Shown: positions 1 to 11,660 of the stretch, in pieces
Layout: each line of letters starts with the position of its first letter
Position numbering within the stretch: position 1 is the stretch's first letter
NCBI GenBank assembly: GCA_026874595.1
Contig: CM049317.1
Span: 70,393,618-70,457,617, forward strand
DNA length: 64,000 nucleotides
Source: Sipunculus nudus
Lineage: Eukaryota; Annelida; Sipuncula; Golfingiida; Sipunculidae
Direction: 5' to 3'
Position numbers and translations under genes: made by a program
The notes under the pieces: model-generated
The model's database searches: none
What the model saw: the letters and a program-made list of their open reading frames with translations, nothing else
Told to the model about the DNA's origin: nothing

Positions 1-1430
1 ATAACATTGCACAAAGACAGCTATTATTAAAGTGCACATCATTAAGGATGTGTATTTTCCTTAATGAGTCACCTGCTCTATTAATTAATTATTAATGTCA
101 AGGTGCTTAATGGGACAACAACTACCTTTGTGAATTAATGTGAAAGGATATTTGTTTTCATCCCCGCAGAAATAACTTTGGATTCCCATTTAATTAATGT
201 TATTGAAACATAAAATATCAAGAATAGAAATCATATATAATTGGATTGATATTTATAACTTCTTTCAGAGCCATTAATATTATTGCTAATAAAAATAAAA
301 AAATAACTGTAATTTTTTTTCAATGCCACTGAAAGAAATAGGCAAATGCACAATTACAAGTCTCAATTTGCACAACATGGAAACATGATGTGACTTTCAT
401 ATTAATTTTGAACTATACAGATTTAAACGATTACATCACTAGATATATTATCTTTTATGAGATAAGAAGGCCATTTAAGTGATATGTTCTGAAGTCGAAA
501 AGAGTTATAACATTGTGTATCAAAATTAAAATTTCCCTCATAATATAGGTTATCATGAAAAGTTTAAACATGGTGTATAGAATTAAAATATAAAAAAAAA
601 TAACATTTAGAAATTTCTTCCCTGTAATTGTAGATCTATTATATTCTGAAGATTATTAAGAAGTTATAACATGTTTTTTAAATTAAAACAAAATATTTCT
701 TTTCAGTCCTGTAAGTATAATTTCTTTTTGGAAATTAAGTGATTTAAACATTTGAAATCCTGTTTTCTGTTCCATGTCTTTAATTATAAATGTCCAGCAG
801 TATATTTTCAAAGGGTTTATCTTTCCTTGTTTTGTAAGCAGATTGCAAAATGATAAAGGATCAGTAATCAGAGCTGTGTGTCATCATATAAAAAAATGTA
901 ATGTTAAAGGGATAAGTAAGTAGATGACATTTACAGCAGATGGCTATGAGAAAAGTATTAAGGTGATCAGTCGGTAGTAGACTTTCTTTGCATACCACAA
1001 CTGTAAATAGCTGGGGGAAATATCTGCCAGCTTAATACCCCTGTTTGTTGACGGGGTGAGATGATAATTGGTACCAGGATTGCCCTGGAGGTCCATCCAC
1101 ATGGCCGGGTGTGGTTTGGCTTTGTTTACCTGAACATTTCATCCCCTGCCTGCGTCTGTCCCTCCAGAATTCAGGGCAGAGGGTGAGGTGGGGCCAACAG
1201 ATGTACTTGTAAGGGGGCAGGGTTGACAGGGGGACTTTCACACTCAGAAAAGAGCAGCATGTCACTCAAGTTCTAAAGGTGAAAAATAGATAACCATCTA
1301 AAATCTTCAAAATTATAAAAATTAAAAAAATGTCTGATATTTAGGACTGTACAGAGCAATGACTTATTGGTATTTATTTTCAATCTGTTTAGACTTTCTA
1401 ATTTCTTATACCAAGTTATTGTGGAAAAAG
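1..1430. other. AT-rich non-coding DNA, presumed ZEB intron or upstream region
   Basis: No reading frame here resembles a protein family. The sequence is AT-rich with many TAAT/ATTA cores, for example the TTAATTAATTATTAATG stretch near 80-96, which is the core recognised by many homeodomain proteins but is also expected by chance at this base composition. It lies upstream of the first recognisable ZEB exon and is best read as intron or 5' flank. Confidence 0.5.
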
Positions 1431-2626
1431 TTTTTTTATGCCCCCGCCACAAAGTGGCCGGGGCATATAGTTTTACCCATGTCCGTCCTTCCGTCATTCC
1501 GAAATCAAACATATGTACGGACTTTTTTTCGCAATGCCTGCAGATATTGGCCTGATTTTTGGTGTGTGGGCAGATATAGACCAGTTACAGATCGAGTTCG
1601 CGTTTCGTTGGTTGACCGACTTTTGACCGTTTTACGGCTCCTGAACATAGAAAATTTCATGAAAAATATGAAATTTCATGAAAAATAGAAATATTCATGA
1701 CAGATACACATGTACAGACTTTTTTTCGCAATGCCTGCAGATATTGGCCTGATTTTTGGTGTGTATGCAGATATAGACCAGTTACAGTTCGAGTTCGCGT
1801 TTCGTCCCGGTTGACCTACTTTAGACCGTTTTACGGCTCCTGAACATAGAAAATTTCATGTAAAATATAAATTTTCATGACAAATACACTTGTACAGACT
1901 TTTCTTTGCAATACCTGCAGATATTGGCCTGATTTTTGGTGTGTGGGCAGATAATGACCAGTAATAGATCAAGTTCACATTTTGTCCCAGTTGACCAATT
2001 TTTGACCGTTTGACGGTGCTCTAACATAGAAAATTTCATAAAAAAGTGCACATGTATTGACTTTTTTTCGCAGTGCCTGCAGATACGGGCCTGATTTTTG
2101 GTGTGTAGGCAGATAATGACCAGTTACAGATCGAGTTCTTGTTTTGTCTCAGTTGACCTACTTTTGACCATTTGACTGTACCTGAACATAGAAAGTTTCA
2201 TGAAAAATATAAATTTTCATAGCAAATGCATATGTACTGACTTTTATCCTCAATGCCTGCAGACACCACCCTGATTTTTTATGTGTGGGCAGATAATGAC
2301 AGTTACAGATCAAGTTTGTGTTTCATCCCGGTTGACCTACTTTTGATTGTTTTACGGCTCCTAAACATAGAAAATTTCATGAAAGACAGAAATTTTTATG
2401 GAAAATGCACATGTATGGACTTTTTTTCACAATGCCTGCATACACTGGCATGATTTTTGGTGTGTTTCTTGATAATGACCCGTTACAGATCAAGTTTGCA
2501 TTTTGCCCTTGTTGACCTACTTTTGACCATACGACACCTCCTGAACTTAAAAAAAATTTTCAAAATTTTACAAATGTTTCTAATTTGCCCAAGGCGGGGA
2601 CATTCATGTCGTTCCGACACATCTAG
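1431..2626. repeat. Tandem array of about six ~180-bp units with distinct flanks
   Basis: A unit beginning GACTTTTTTTCGCAATGCCT recurs with starts near 1521, 1718, 1898, 2060, 2240 and 2419, giving spacings of about 197, 180, 162, 180 and 179 bases. Each unit continues with GATTTTTGGTGTGT, GACCAGTTACAGATC and TTTTGACCGTTTTACGG. The array is preceded by a GC-rich hairpin-like start (CCCCCGCCACAAAGTGGCCG) and ends with CCCAAGGCGGGGACATTC, so the two flanks are a weak inverted pair. A non-autonomous element carrying internal tandem repeats (the Helentron-associated or pearl type known in bivalves) is one possibility; the family assignment is inference. Small frames inside the array are by-products. 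Confidence 0.75.
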
Positions 2627-2629
2627 TTT

Positions 2630-3102
2630 TTAAAGGGGCCCAATCACCTATAAAGCATGTTGGGTTAAAACGAAAAATAGTTTATCCCCTTTAAAGTTGA
2701 TATATACCTGCCAAAAGATTCCCCTGAAACCGTTTGCTTACTCCTGTAAATGAGTGTTAAAAACTGAACGGGGCGCGATCGCAGGTGTAAACATAAACAC
2801 AGTGCATTGGGCCGTGTGCTGCTCGTAGCCACAACACGTGCCAATCAGGAGATGCCATGACTGACTTTGCTCAAAAAAAGGAAAACATGTTCCCCCTGGC
2901 TGAAACTCCAGACACGCGGCCTTGTTATCATAAACAGACTGTTTACCAACACGCAGGGCTATAACAAGGTGTTAAACATTCATATGCGAGGAAATGAGAC
3001 TGTGTGCTGGAATGGTTTTGCTGGCAAGTTTTGTATAAAGCAAAACTGAACTGATAGTGTTAAAGAATAGGAATAATATTGATCCTGATTAAGTCCCTTT
3101 AA
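2630..3102. mobile_element. TTAA-flanked MITE, copy A
   Basis: The element runs from 2634 to 3098 and is flanked on both sides by TTAA (2630-2633 and 3099-3102). Its ends are imperfect inverted repeats: AGGGGCCCAATCACC on the left, and on the right a terminus whose complement reads AGGGACTTAATCAGG. A second copy is at 47893-48386, with long near-identical blocks such as CCACAACACGTGCCAATCAG and TGTGTGCTGGAATGGTTTTG. It has no transposase frame. TTAA target duplications are typical of piggyBac and Kolobok families; which one applies cannot be decided from the ends alone. Confidence 0.8.
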
Positions 3103-6100
3103 CATTTTCAATCAGTGAAACCTGGGCTTTTTGTTTGCAAGAAATTTTTATTTTTCCTTTTGGAAAGAAATTACTTCTTCCTTATTTGAAAAGAAATTTA
3201 AATGCTTCTTCAGAAGAAAACATGATTGTCTTCTTTAAATGGAAGAGTGTTCTTTTTTTACCTGGGAGAGATGAAAATTGCTTAGGAATGCCATGTCTCT
3301 TCACCTTTGCTTATTGTAGTAAGAGGACACATTTTCTATAGGTGATTAAGAGTATGTCCACATCATTTGCCACGGCATTAGTGATAAATCTCTGCTTGTG
3401 TGTCTGGGAGGGAGTGTTGGTTCTGACCCTCTTAAAGTGAAAGCTTTGCCCTATAATCCAAGATAACATACTGTACATAGGTGACAGGAAGATGTCATAA
3501 TCATGTCCCATTGTGGGGATGTAGCCTAGTGTTATAACTTTATTTTATAAATGAAACATTGGATTTTGGATCTAAATGTGGAAAATCAGGTTGAAGAAGT
3601 TGTTATTCTAGAACCCCTCATTGGCTGTAACATCATAAGGAGAAGTATGACTCAAGGTTTTTCATGGCTGCATATATATATGGAATCCAGAACTAGAAGG
3701 CTTGATAATAGCATAACAGTCTTTTCTCATGGGAACCTTCTTCTGGCAACAGACAGTGCCACCAAACACACTATGGACCACTCTTAAGAAAATATCATGT
3801 CCCCATGTTTGGGGTTAAATCTCAGCATCTGTGGTAGGATAGGGGTTTAACAGAGAACCAGGAAATCCTAGAATGACCGTGTGGATTAGGTAGCCAGGTG
3901 GCGGATTGCTACAGGGGGGATGATGTATAAGCTCCATAGCATAACACCCTCCAGGTTCTGTGACCAGGCACATTGTGTGGCTCTGCGAGGAGAGTGGCAC
4001 TAAGCTGGTTGTGACAGGTGGAAGATAATTGAAACCTTGGGTGGGTGTCATCCACGAACTCCCCAAGTGATCCTCCTGGGACCCGTTGATGGATGGAGCC
4101 ACTGTCACTGTATTGGGCACGATAAAGAGGTGTGCCACGACTAGAGCACATGCTGGGCCTTACCTTTATAGTACAGATGTATCATTACCTCAACATACAA
4201 AATGGAGTGGAGGTTATGTTTTTATCTATGTCTCCCTTTCTGTGTGCACCTTACCTCCATCACTTCCATACATTTCATTATCGCTGTCATAGAAAATTGA
4301 GTGGAGATTATGTTTTCACCTATGTCTGTCCTTCTGTCTGTATGTTTGTTTATCCATAATAAACGTATGTCAGATGTGCTTTACTTCAACCATGAAAATC
4401 ATGTCTGCACAGTGAAATTGTCTTTACACAACCGATAAATATTTATGTTAGTAAAAAATCATAAAAAGATGTCAATCATGTGTTTATGATTTGTTCATTT
4501 CCAAAGAAAATTATTTAAGATTATCTAAACTATATTTATGCTCATCATTATTTATAGGGCTGGTGGTCAAGTCAGTATAATTGAGGTGGCAGGGTTCAAT
4601 GCTTTTAAATATAGTTCTATTATGAATAGGTCAGGGTCACCCAACCCAGGTCTGTAGAAAGGACATAACCAGGTTCTTCTGAAAGGTTGTCTTACGAGTG
4701 GTGGGTCAAGAGCATGAAGGATGGAATTAGGGATTTAATATCATGGAGTTTCCATTGAGCTGACCATCCTTTTCCACAGCTGCAGTGAAAGATTACCCAG
4801 TTAGGGTTAGTCACATATCCAAAGGAATTGCCAGAGTTAGGGCTCGTAAGGGCTAATTCAGTTTGGTGGTTTATGCAAAGTAAGTGGTTGTCTACTGTAT
4901 GCTAGAGGGGTTGAGGGTGATCTCGTGCCATACTCGAGTCACAGGGTTCAATGATACAGATCAACTGTATTGTTCCTGGAAGTGGTGACCGGGTGAACTT
5001 ACTACATTAAGTACACAGATTTAGCCAGATGGCCCCTGCATCCAAAAGTGACACCCAAGACACCGAGAGGACCAGTGGTCACTAATGAACTAGACAAAGC
5101 TCAGAGCGGTGCCCATCTGTGGTCAGTGGCCATTGTCTAAACAAATTACAGAGCATTGAAATTACAGACCCCCAACTCTCCAGATCTTATTGATCCCCAG
5201 GAACACTGTCACTTGTCACCCACAAAAAGGCTGACCATTGATGACCGCCACGATAATGTGCTACACCAGTTACTTGACCCCTATTTAGAACACTTAACTG
5301 ACCAATCACAAGAGGTCTTTACCTAGAACCCAAGTGGTTTACTGGAGGATTGTGGGAATAATTAATGTAGGATTTGATGTGTCCCTAACCAGTTCTGGTT
5401 TATGTTTCTGATATTTTTTTCCAAACTTTTATGAATTTTCATAAACTTTTAATAATCTCTCTGAATTATGATTGAATTATACTTGTATTAAATTTTACAT
5501 GGTCTTTTATAATCTTATATTAAATTTTTTGTCTGTTTAAATGATATAAATTTCATATTTATGATAAATTTGCAACTTTTTCCTCACTGCCCCTGATATC
5601 TTCAGCCAGGACAAGTCATCACTTCTTCCAGACATATCTGGAGACACCTTGGGTTGATCTGCCTTCATGCTTTTTCAGCACTGTGGAATTTACATACTGC
5701 TCTCCAGTAATTAATATGTGAACCAGAAATTAAAGTTAAATTGCATGAGGGCTTAACACATTGACTGTGCTTGTCCTGAAACAAGCTGCTGGAGAATGCT
5801 TCCTGATAGAATCCTTCCTCAATTCCAGCACAATTTTCCTGGTCAACCAGTAATATCTTGTCTGGAAATGACCAAATCATGAAACAAACTCAACATCAAG
5901 AACCACCATACAAAGTGATTAAGACATTGGTTGTCAAAGCTTGAGTTCATAGCAGTGGTGCTATGGTTTAGAATTCCTGGACTTCTGGTCTGTAATGCCT
6001 CAGTATCTCAATATTTAACTAAATATATAACTAATTAAAACCTGATAATAATGTGCTCATTATTGTGTCCACTATATTAGAAATATTACATGAGGCTTTA

Positions 6101-6959
6101 CGTTAAAATTGTTTTTATACTTATTGTTCAAGGACAAATAGTGGTGTAACTGCAGTTTCCATTAATATCTTTAACAGAAGTGTAGCAAACATTCCAGATT
6201 ATTCTCCCCTCTGTTGAGTTCTGCAAAAGTAAATATGTATATTAGTAGACTGAATATTCTTATAAAATATAAGTTTACATAGTTTGTGGTATGCATTAAA
6301 TTTACTCCATGTGTATTATTTCCTGAACCTTGAACTCTTAGACAAGATAACCAAGGTCTCATTATACATAAAAGATGATGCTATTTTCAGAATATTTATT
6401 CTCCACTTTTTAAGAAGTAGAAACGTTAATATTGTTTATTTCAAATATTCCGTAGGATGTAATGTTTTAGAGATGATTACAACACTTGCCAACTTATGCA
6501 AAGTCGACATTGTAGCATATTGGGTCAACGTGTATCCTAGTAGCGATGCGTGCAGTAGGCCGTGGGACCTTGTTTGTACAGTCTATAATGCCATTAGTCA
6601 GAGGAGGCCAGACTTCGCTAGAGCATTTGACCAGGTACTTAGTCTGAAGCACTTAGTTGGCATGAGCTAATGTGATAGAAATACATTGTTCTTAAAGCTG
6701 GCATGTGAGGGTAAAAGGAAAGTCTCCAAATGTAAATAAATGTGTGGTAAATTTAATTATACAGTGGTTTTTTTATGCAGGTTTCAGTTTGATTAGATGA
6801 GTTTCTATGCAAACAAGCAAATCAGGGTATTGTGTGCCTTAATATTATGAACAAGAAGAAGTCAATCTGGCATCAGTGATAAATTGGATAATTAAACAAT
6901 GCAACCTGAGGAAACAAATGACTTTTTTAATTGGACAATGGTCTGGAGGGTGTATGCAT
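3103..6959. other. Non-coding, presumed intronic, with a small repeat at 4195-4350
   Basis: No supportable gene was found. At about 4200 and 4293 a block of roughly 50 bases occurs twice (GAGTGGAGGTTATGTTTT and GAGTGGAGATTATGTTTTC, each followed by a CTATGTCTCCC/CTATGTCTGTCC run). It looks like a fragment of a dispersed repeat. The 128-codon frame at 6284-6670 has no recognisable motif, and its composition is that of AT-rich intergenic DNA. Confidence 0.4.
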
Positions 6960-7660
6960 TGGTTAATTGAGATGGGGTGTGTTTATGCAAGAGACCTGCG
7001 TGCATTGTCTCCGTAGGCTTGAGTTACTCCGGACCCAAGGTGTGCGGCGAGGGAAAGATAAACCCAACAAAGATAGGTAAACAGGCCATGAGTACTTACA
7101 AATTAATTTCCCATTCAGCGTGTAAACAGCAGGCAAGCGATGCAATGTTAGTGATTGTTGGGAATGAGATCTATAAATCATGGTTGAGCGCACCAGCAAA
7201 GGTTCGTGAAACCAGGTGTTAATTATCTTAATGAAAGAATAACAGAACTAGCATTTTGACAAGTGTGCAATGTTTGAAGTGATCGCAAAAAGGTCACCCA
7301 TCCCAGTAGTTTGGGTTCCTGTTGTATCGATTCTGCTGCCTGGCCAGGTATAATCGAGTGATTGAGCGGTAGGGTGTGCGGGGTTTCGTTGGGCCATCTG
7401 TCCCACCTGGGTAGCTTTGTGTCAACGCCGGGGAAATCTCAATAAATACCGCACATGGTGCCCACTTTTGTTCCATGTCAGCCTCATTTGCATATGACAA
7501 TAATGAAGTGTGTTCCTGGCATGCCTGGTGCTTCCAGGTATTCCGTCAGCTGAGTTCGTCGGGAAAGGTAGCACTTCTAGGGAGAGCTTCGTCAGGCCAG
7601 GTATTGGCAACATGGTGCTTCCACCCTCAGGTAATCTCACTTAGCATTTCATCTCCTAAT
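6960..7660. promoter_or_regulatory. GC-richer block, candidate cis-regulatory element
   Basis: This block is clearly less AT-rich than its surroundings. It contains a compact run at about 7061-7086, CAACAAAGATAGGTAAACAG, which combines a SOX/TCF-like AACAAAG, a GATA-like AGATAGG and a forkhead-like GTAAACA core. None of the short frames on either strand resembles a protein. The position in the presumed ZEB intron suggests an enhancer; this is inference without conservation data. Confidence 0.35.
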
Positions 7661-8435
7661 CTTTAAGTAGATGTCATTATTTAATACCACTAAATATTTA
7701 ATTGATGATCTGTTGCATTGGCAAATTGTAATTGTGGAAAGGTAAATGGGTTATTGGCAGATAATTATTAGTCAGGAAACCACATAAAGAGGTGTGTGTG
7801 GGTATGTTCAGGCCACCTGACTGGTTGATATTGTGAAAAAAATTAAAAGTTTTTTACTGTTCAATACTGTTTAATATATAATTATTCATGGTAGATCTTA
7901 CTTGTTGATTACATGATAAGTTCAGTGGACTATGGTGAAACATAGTGGACGGAGAGTGACACTCTAATGAAGAAATTCATAAAATATAAAAATTCAAACT
8001 AAAAAATTGTTATATTATAAAATGATTGTTATGGTACAGGAGGTGACATTTATAATTGGTTCGTCTGGTTACTATGCACATATTTGAATGATGAGAAGAA
8101 AGAATTGTGATGGTGAATGTCATTCAGATTTTAGTAGAGGTTTTTGAGCAATACAGTTATGCATCACCAAAATCAGTTAATAATTAGGGAAAAACGTTGA
8201 CCTATTTGTGAATAATCTCACAGATAACAGGATAATGCCAGTGACTTTATATTTAAACCTCACTGCCATAGAAATTATAAAAAAGTAGGTCTCTTATTAA
8301 AGAGGTTTTGACCTTAGCAAATTACTGGAATAGCTCGTTTTATTATATTCAAAGCAGTAATCAAGATATCTTTTACCTTCGTTGAAAGTGATAATGCTGC
8401 AATTATGGTTGTTTCTTTTTATTTTAGTATCAGTG

Positions 8436-8437
<2 letters not shown>

Positions 8438-8511
<74 letters not shown>
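8438..8511. repeat. (TA)n microsatellite
   Basis: An uninterrupted alternating T/A run of about 74 bases. Frames crossing it encode artificial Tyr-Ile runs and are not genes. Confidence 0.98.
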
Positions 8512-8512
<1 letters not shown>

Positions 8513-9359
8513 TGCAAAACAAATCAGATCTCAGCAGTTGCAGTGAACTTGCCATAAGCAAGTTGGTCTTATTCAGGAGGGCACACAGAAATATGTTATG
8601 GCAAACAGTAATGATACATTGCAATTCAAAGCCATAAAACAGGTAAATGACTGTACTGACTTCATATAAACGTGAGTCAGCCGCAGCAAACACCTGCCAC
8701 CAGTACCGAGAGTCTTGTATTTCTTTAAGTACTGCGGCAGAAAGGTGTCCCCTGTTAGCCATACAGACTGTAGTACAGGCCTCCAGTTCACTGTGGGAAC
8801 ATACTGCTCAGGTTTATTAACCCATGTTTGATAGACTTTGCTTGTTATTATGACAGCACTGGGAAGTTGGTAAAAATGATGATGATAAAGTGGAGCTAAA
8901 CAGTGACTCAGAAACAAAATTGTAAAAATAATGCTAGAAAACCATATTAGAGACTATTAATATTATGTATATCTTTAAGGACTCCTAGATGGTGGTCTTG
9001 TCTCTTATATCCATTATATCCATGTAGTAATTTTATCATGGCACTGGTTTATAAAATCAGTATACAATCTTTTATGTTATGTTTTTGGTATTTTTCTCAG
9101 CATGAAGAGATTTCTTGTGCATAATCTTGTTTCATATATCTTTCTGTCTATCTCTCTGTTCTATATATATTTAATAGTTAAATATATCTTTTTTTATTGA
9201 ATAGTGGTATTTGAGCATATATATGTCAATAATAATACTGTTATTTATTAGTAAAAATTGATACTTAAAAGTGATAGATAAGGGTGTAACATAATGCTTT
9301 CATATCAGCAGTCACATTTTAACCCATTTTTTATTCATGTGTGGCAGATATTTTAGGGG

Positions 9360-9770
9360 ACGAGGGCTAAAAAAAACTAGGTAAGCCAAGTTTGTACGTG
9401 TCCTATACACACCAGTAATACACCCTGGGAATCACAGTCCAGATACATGGGCCATAAAGACACGGTCGTATTCAGCGCTCATCCTGGACCCACTGAAGGT
9501 GTGAGTGGAGTAAAGGGGAGGTAGCTTGTCCCGTCCATTATTAATGCGGAGGGTAGGCTAGCTCAGAATTCATCTTGTCTGGCCAATACGTGCGCAGGAT
9601 CATAAGCGTTTTTCACCGTGGCTGCCATTTATTTTTTCTGCGTCATTTTTGCTCTCGTATTGGTTGCTTTCTGGCGCCCATTTCTCATGTCTATGGTTTA
9701 TTAAGTTGCTCTTGCCGTTGTGATTTTTCACGTAATGGTAATGGTGGACTGAAAGTAACTGTTATGTGAT
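9360..9770. other. GC-richer non-coding block
   Basis: The segment is of mixed composition in an AT-rich intronic background, with motifs such as TTTATTAAG and CACGTAA. No protein homology was recognised in the 64-codon frame at 9575-9769. It could be a conserved regulatory element or simply unique sequence. Confidence 0.25.
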
Positions 9771-10187
9771 AAATAATATTTATAAAATAAATAAAATATG
9801 AAGTAACATTGTTGAAAGCATTATGGGCAAGTTATATAAATTTAAAGGTAAATCCTAAGATTATTGATATTTGCTAAATTTAGGGATGTCCAAGCCTTGT
9901 ACAGATGATGTGCAAATATGCATTAACAGTGCCTCAGAAGATTCAGAATAATTCACTATATAACTTTAAAATAAATAATTTCATCCAGAACCTGAACATG
10001 CAAAAGTTAGTGAAAGGTTGTATTATTTATGATGGATTTCTTTAAGGGTTGTAAATTACTGTGTATCAGTTTCAAATTTCTTACTTCTTAATTAAGCATA
10101 ATCCAATTAATATGGTCAATGTACATTAGAGGTCCATGATTAGTAGCACTGAGTGGTATCTTTGATAAGCATTTTGGAGACAGCATC

Positions 10188-10384
10188 AGGTGTCTCTGGT
10201 TAATATGACAACTGGCCTCAGTGTTCTGTGACCTGTGTTACACTGTATGTACAATCAATACTCCAGCCTTTTCAGATGTTTGATCACACCTGAGTTCTGC
10301 CAATACTTGATTAATACAGAGAGGGGGGTCTGTACCTTGATGCACACCTGGTCATTTAATTGAAATATAGATCTAGCACACCTG
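10188..10384. promoter_or_regulatory. Cluster of four E2-boxes (CACCTG/CAGGTG)
   Basis: CAGGTG occurs at 10188-10193 and CACCTG at 10287-10292, 10345-10350 and 10379-10384. ZEB/zfh1 proteins bind CACCT(G) through both of their zinc-finger clusters, usually using paired sites. Four boxes in under 200 bases of AT-rich DNA is more than chance would give: about 0.1 is expected even at equal base frequencies. The location 6.8 kb upstream of the ZEB exon makes autoregulation a reasonable inference. Confidence 0.4.
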
Positions 10385-11159
10385 TGCTTATTGGAATTCT
10401 ACAGCCTCCTCTACTGTCAATAGAAAGGTATATCTTTAATTTGCATCATGTTACTCTGGTATTAAATTAAATTTCATTTAATATATAGTTAATGCTCATA
10501 ATTTTTCTCATTTTTTTTCAAGCTGATGCTATGTGTGAAATAATAGAATAAAGGAAAAAGTGATAAAAAATTCCAGTTCTTCAATAAAAGTGTCCATCAA
10601 ACAAAGTTCTAAATTAAGCTGTACCAGTTCTTTTTTGTTACAGAATTATGATCAACTTGCAGTGTATTGGTGTTGTTAAACTGGTGGCAAAATGGCCCAT
10701 CACTCTGACAAGATGATTTTTTCCCTTTTGGCCGTATATTCCTTGAGTCACAAAGTCTGATAAGCTTTTATTCATTTTGTGCCAAACAGATTCAAAGGCA
10801 CATACAGACTTGAAAAGATTTAGGTCAAATCCCATAAGAGAAAGTCACTTCAATAAGACATTGTCTATGCATTCTACTGGCAATACTTGGTTAAATGATG
10901 CCTACAATAGCTCCCATCTATCGCTCATATAATCAGACAGAAACATAGCAAAAACTGCTATACCTGCTATCTTATCCTGTCACTATAAAGCGAGGTAGCC
11001 ATTGATAATAACCGACTGGTTTATCAGTACAGCGCACTGAGTGGCCAAGACCTATCAAAAACCTAATATTAAATGGAAGCTGAGAATCAGTGAGATGTTG
11101 AGTCTACACAATCATTACGAGATATTCACAGGACCAGAATTATCTTTATTGTGGGTGAA

Positions 11160-11660
11160 TGGTAAGCATTAAGTACAAAGAAGGAGGGACATCACAGGGC
11201 CACAGAAATTACGTCCATAGAGACTCGGGCCATGGGCCGTTCCGTCAGAAAATAAATGATCATAGGCTCTGGCACTCATAACGCCACTGACTTATGGGGA
11301 ATTTTATGCTGGATTGGGAATTGGCACGGGTTCCGAGTTCGATCGTGGCCCTTGCCGAAGAAAGATAAGGTCCGATATTTGCATACGGCGTAACACGTCA
11401 GAGCACCTGATTGACTATTGTAGCGTAAAGAACTACTTCAGTCACACCCTGCCCCATGTGATTAACTTGTTTGTGGGCCGAATTTGGCCGTCTGACAAAT
11501 TGGCTTTGGCACATTCAATCGAGGCTTATTGTCCTCCGTTGGAAGGGGGGGTGCTCCGTCTGATTCACACCGCGGGCTTTGAGTAAATTGCTCCGGTGTG
11601 GAGATATTTCATTCTGTACCACCTTAATGTACTGCTTTCAGATATTGTCCCACAAAGCCT
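11160..11660. promoter_or_regulatory. GC-richer block with clustered transcription-factor sites
   Basis: Within about 55 bases there are AGATAA at 11363-11368 (GATA), the octamer ATTTGCAT at 11377-11384 (POU), CACCTG at 11404-11409 (ZEB/Snail/bHLH) and TGATTGAC at 11408-11415 (PBX/MEIS type). The frame at 11314-11586 has no recognisable domain. The composition and site density suggest an intronic enhancer; no cross-species evidence is available. Confidence 0.35.

Noticed and set aside
1500-2570. CRISPR-like repeat array
   Set aside because: The units are ~180 bases, diverged throughout, with no short-repeat/unique-spacer structure, and the genome is eukaryotic.
6284-6670. 128-codon open frame on the + strand
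   Set aside because: It has no domain or signal, its composition is that of AT-rich DNA, and it has no splice or transcript context.
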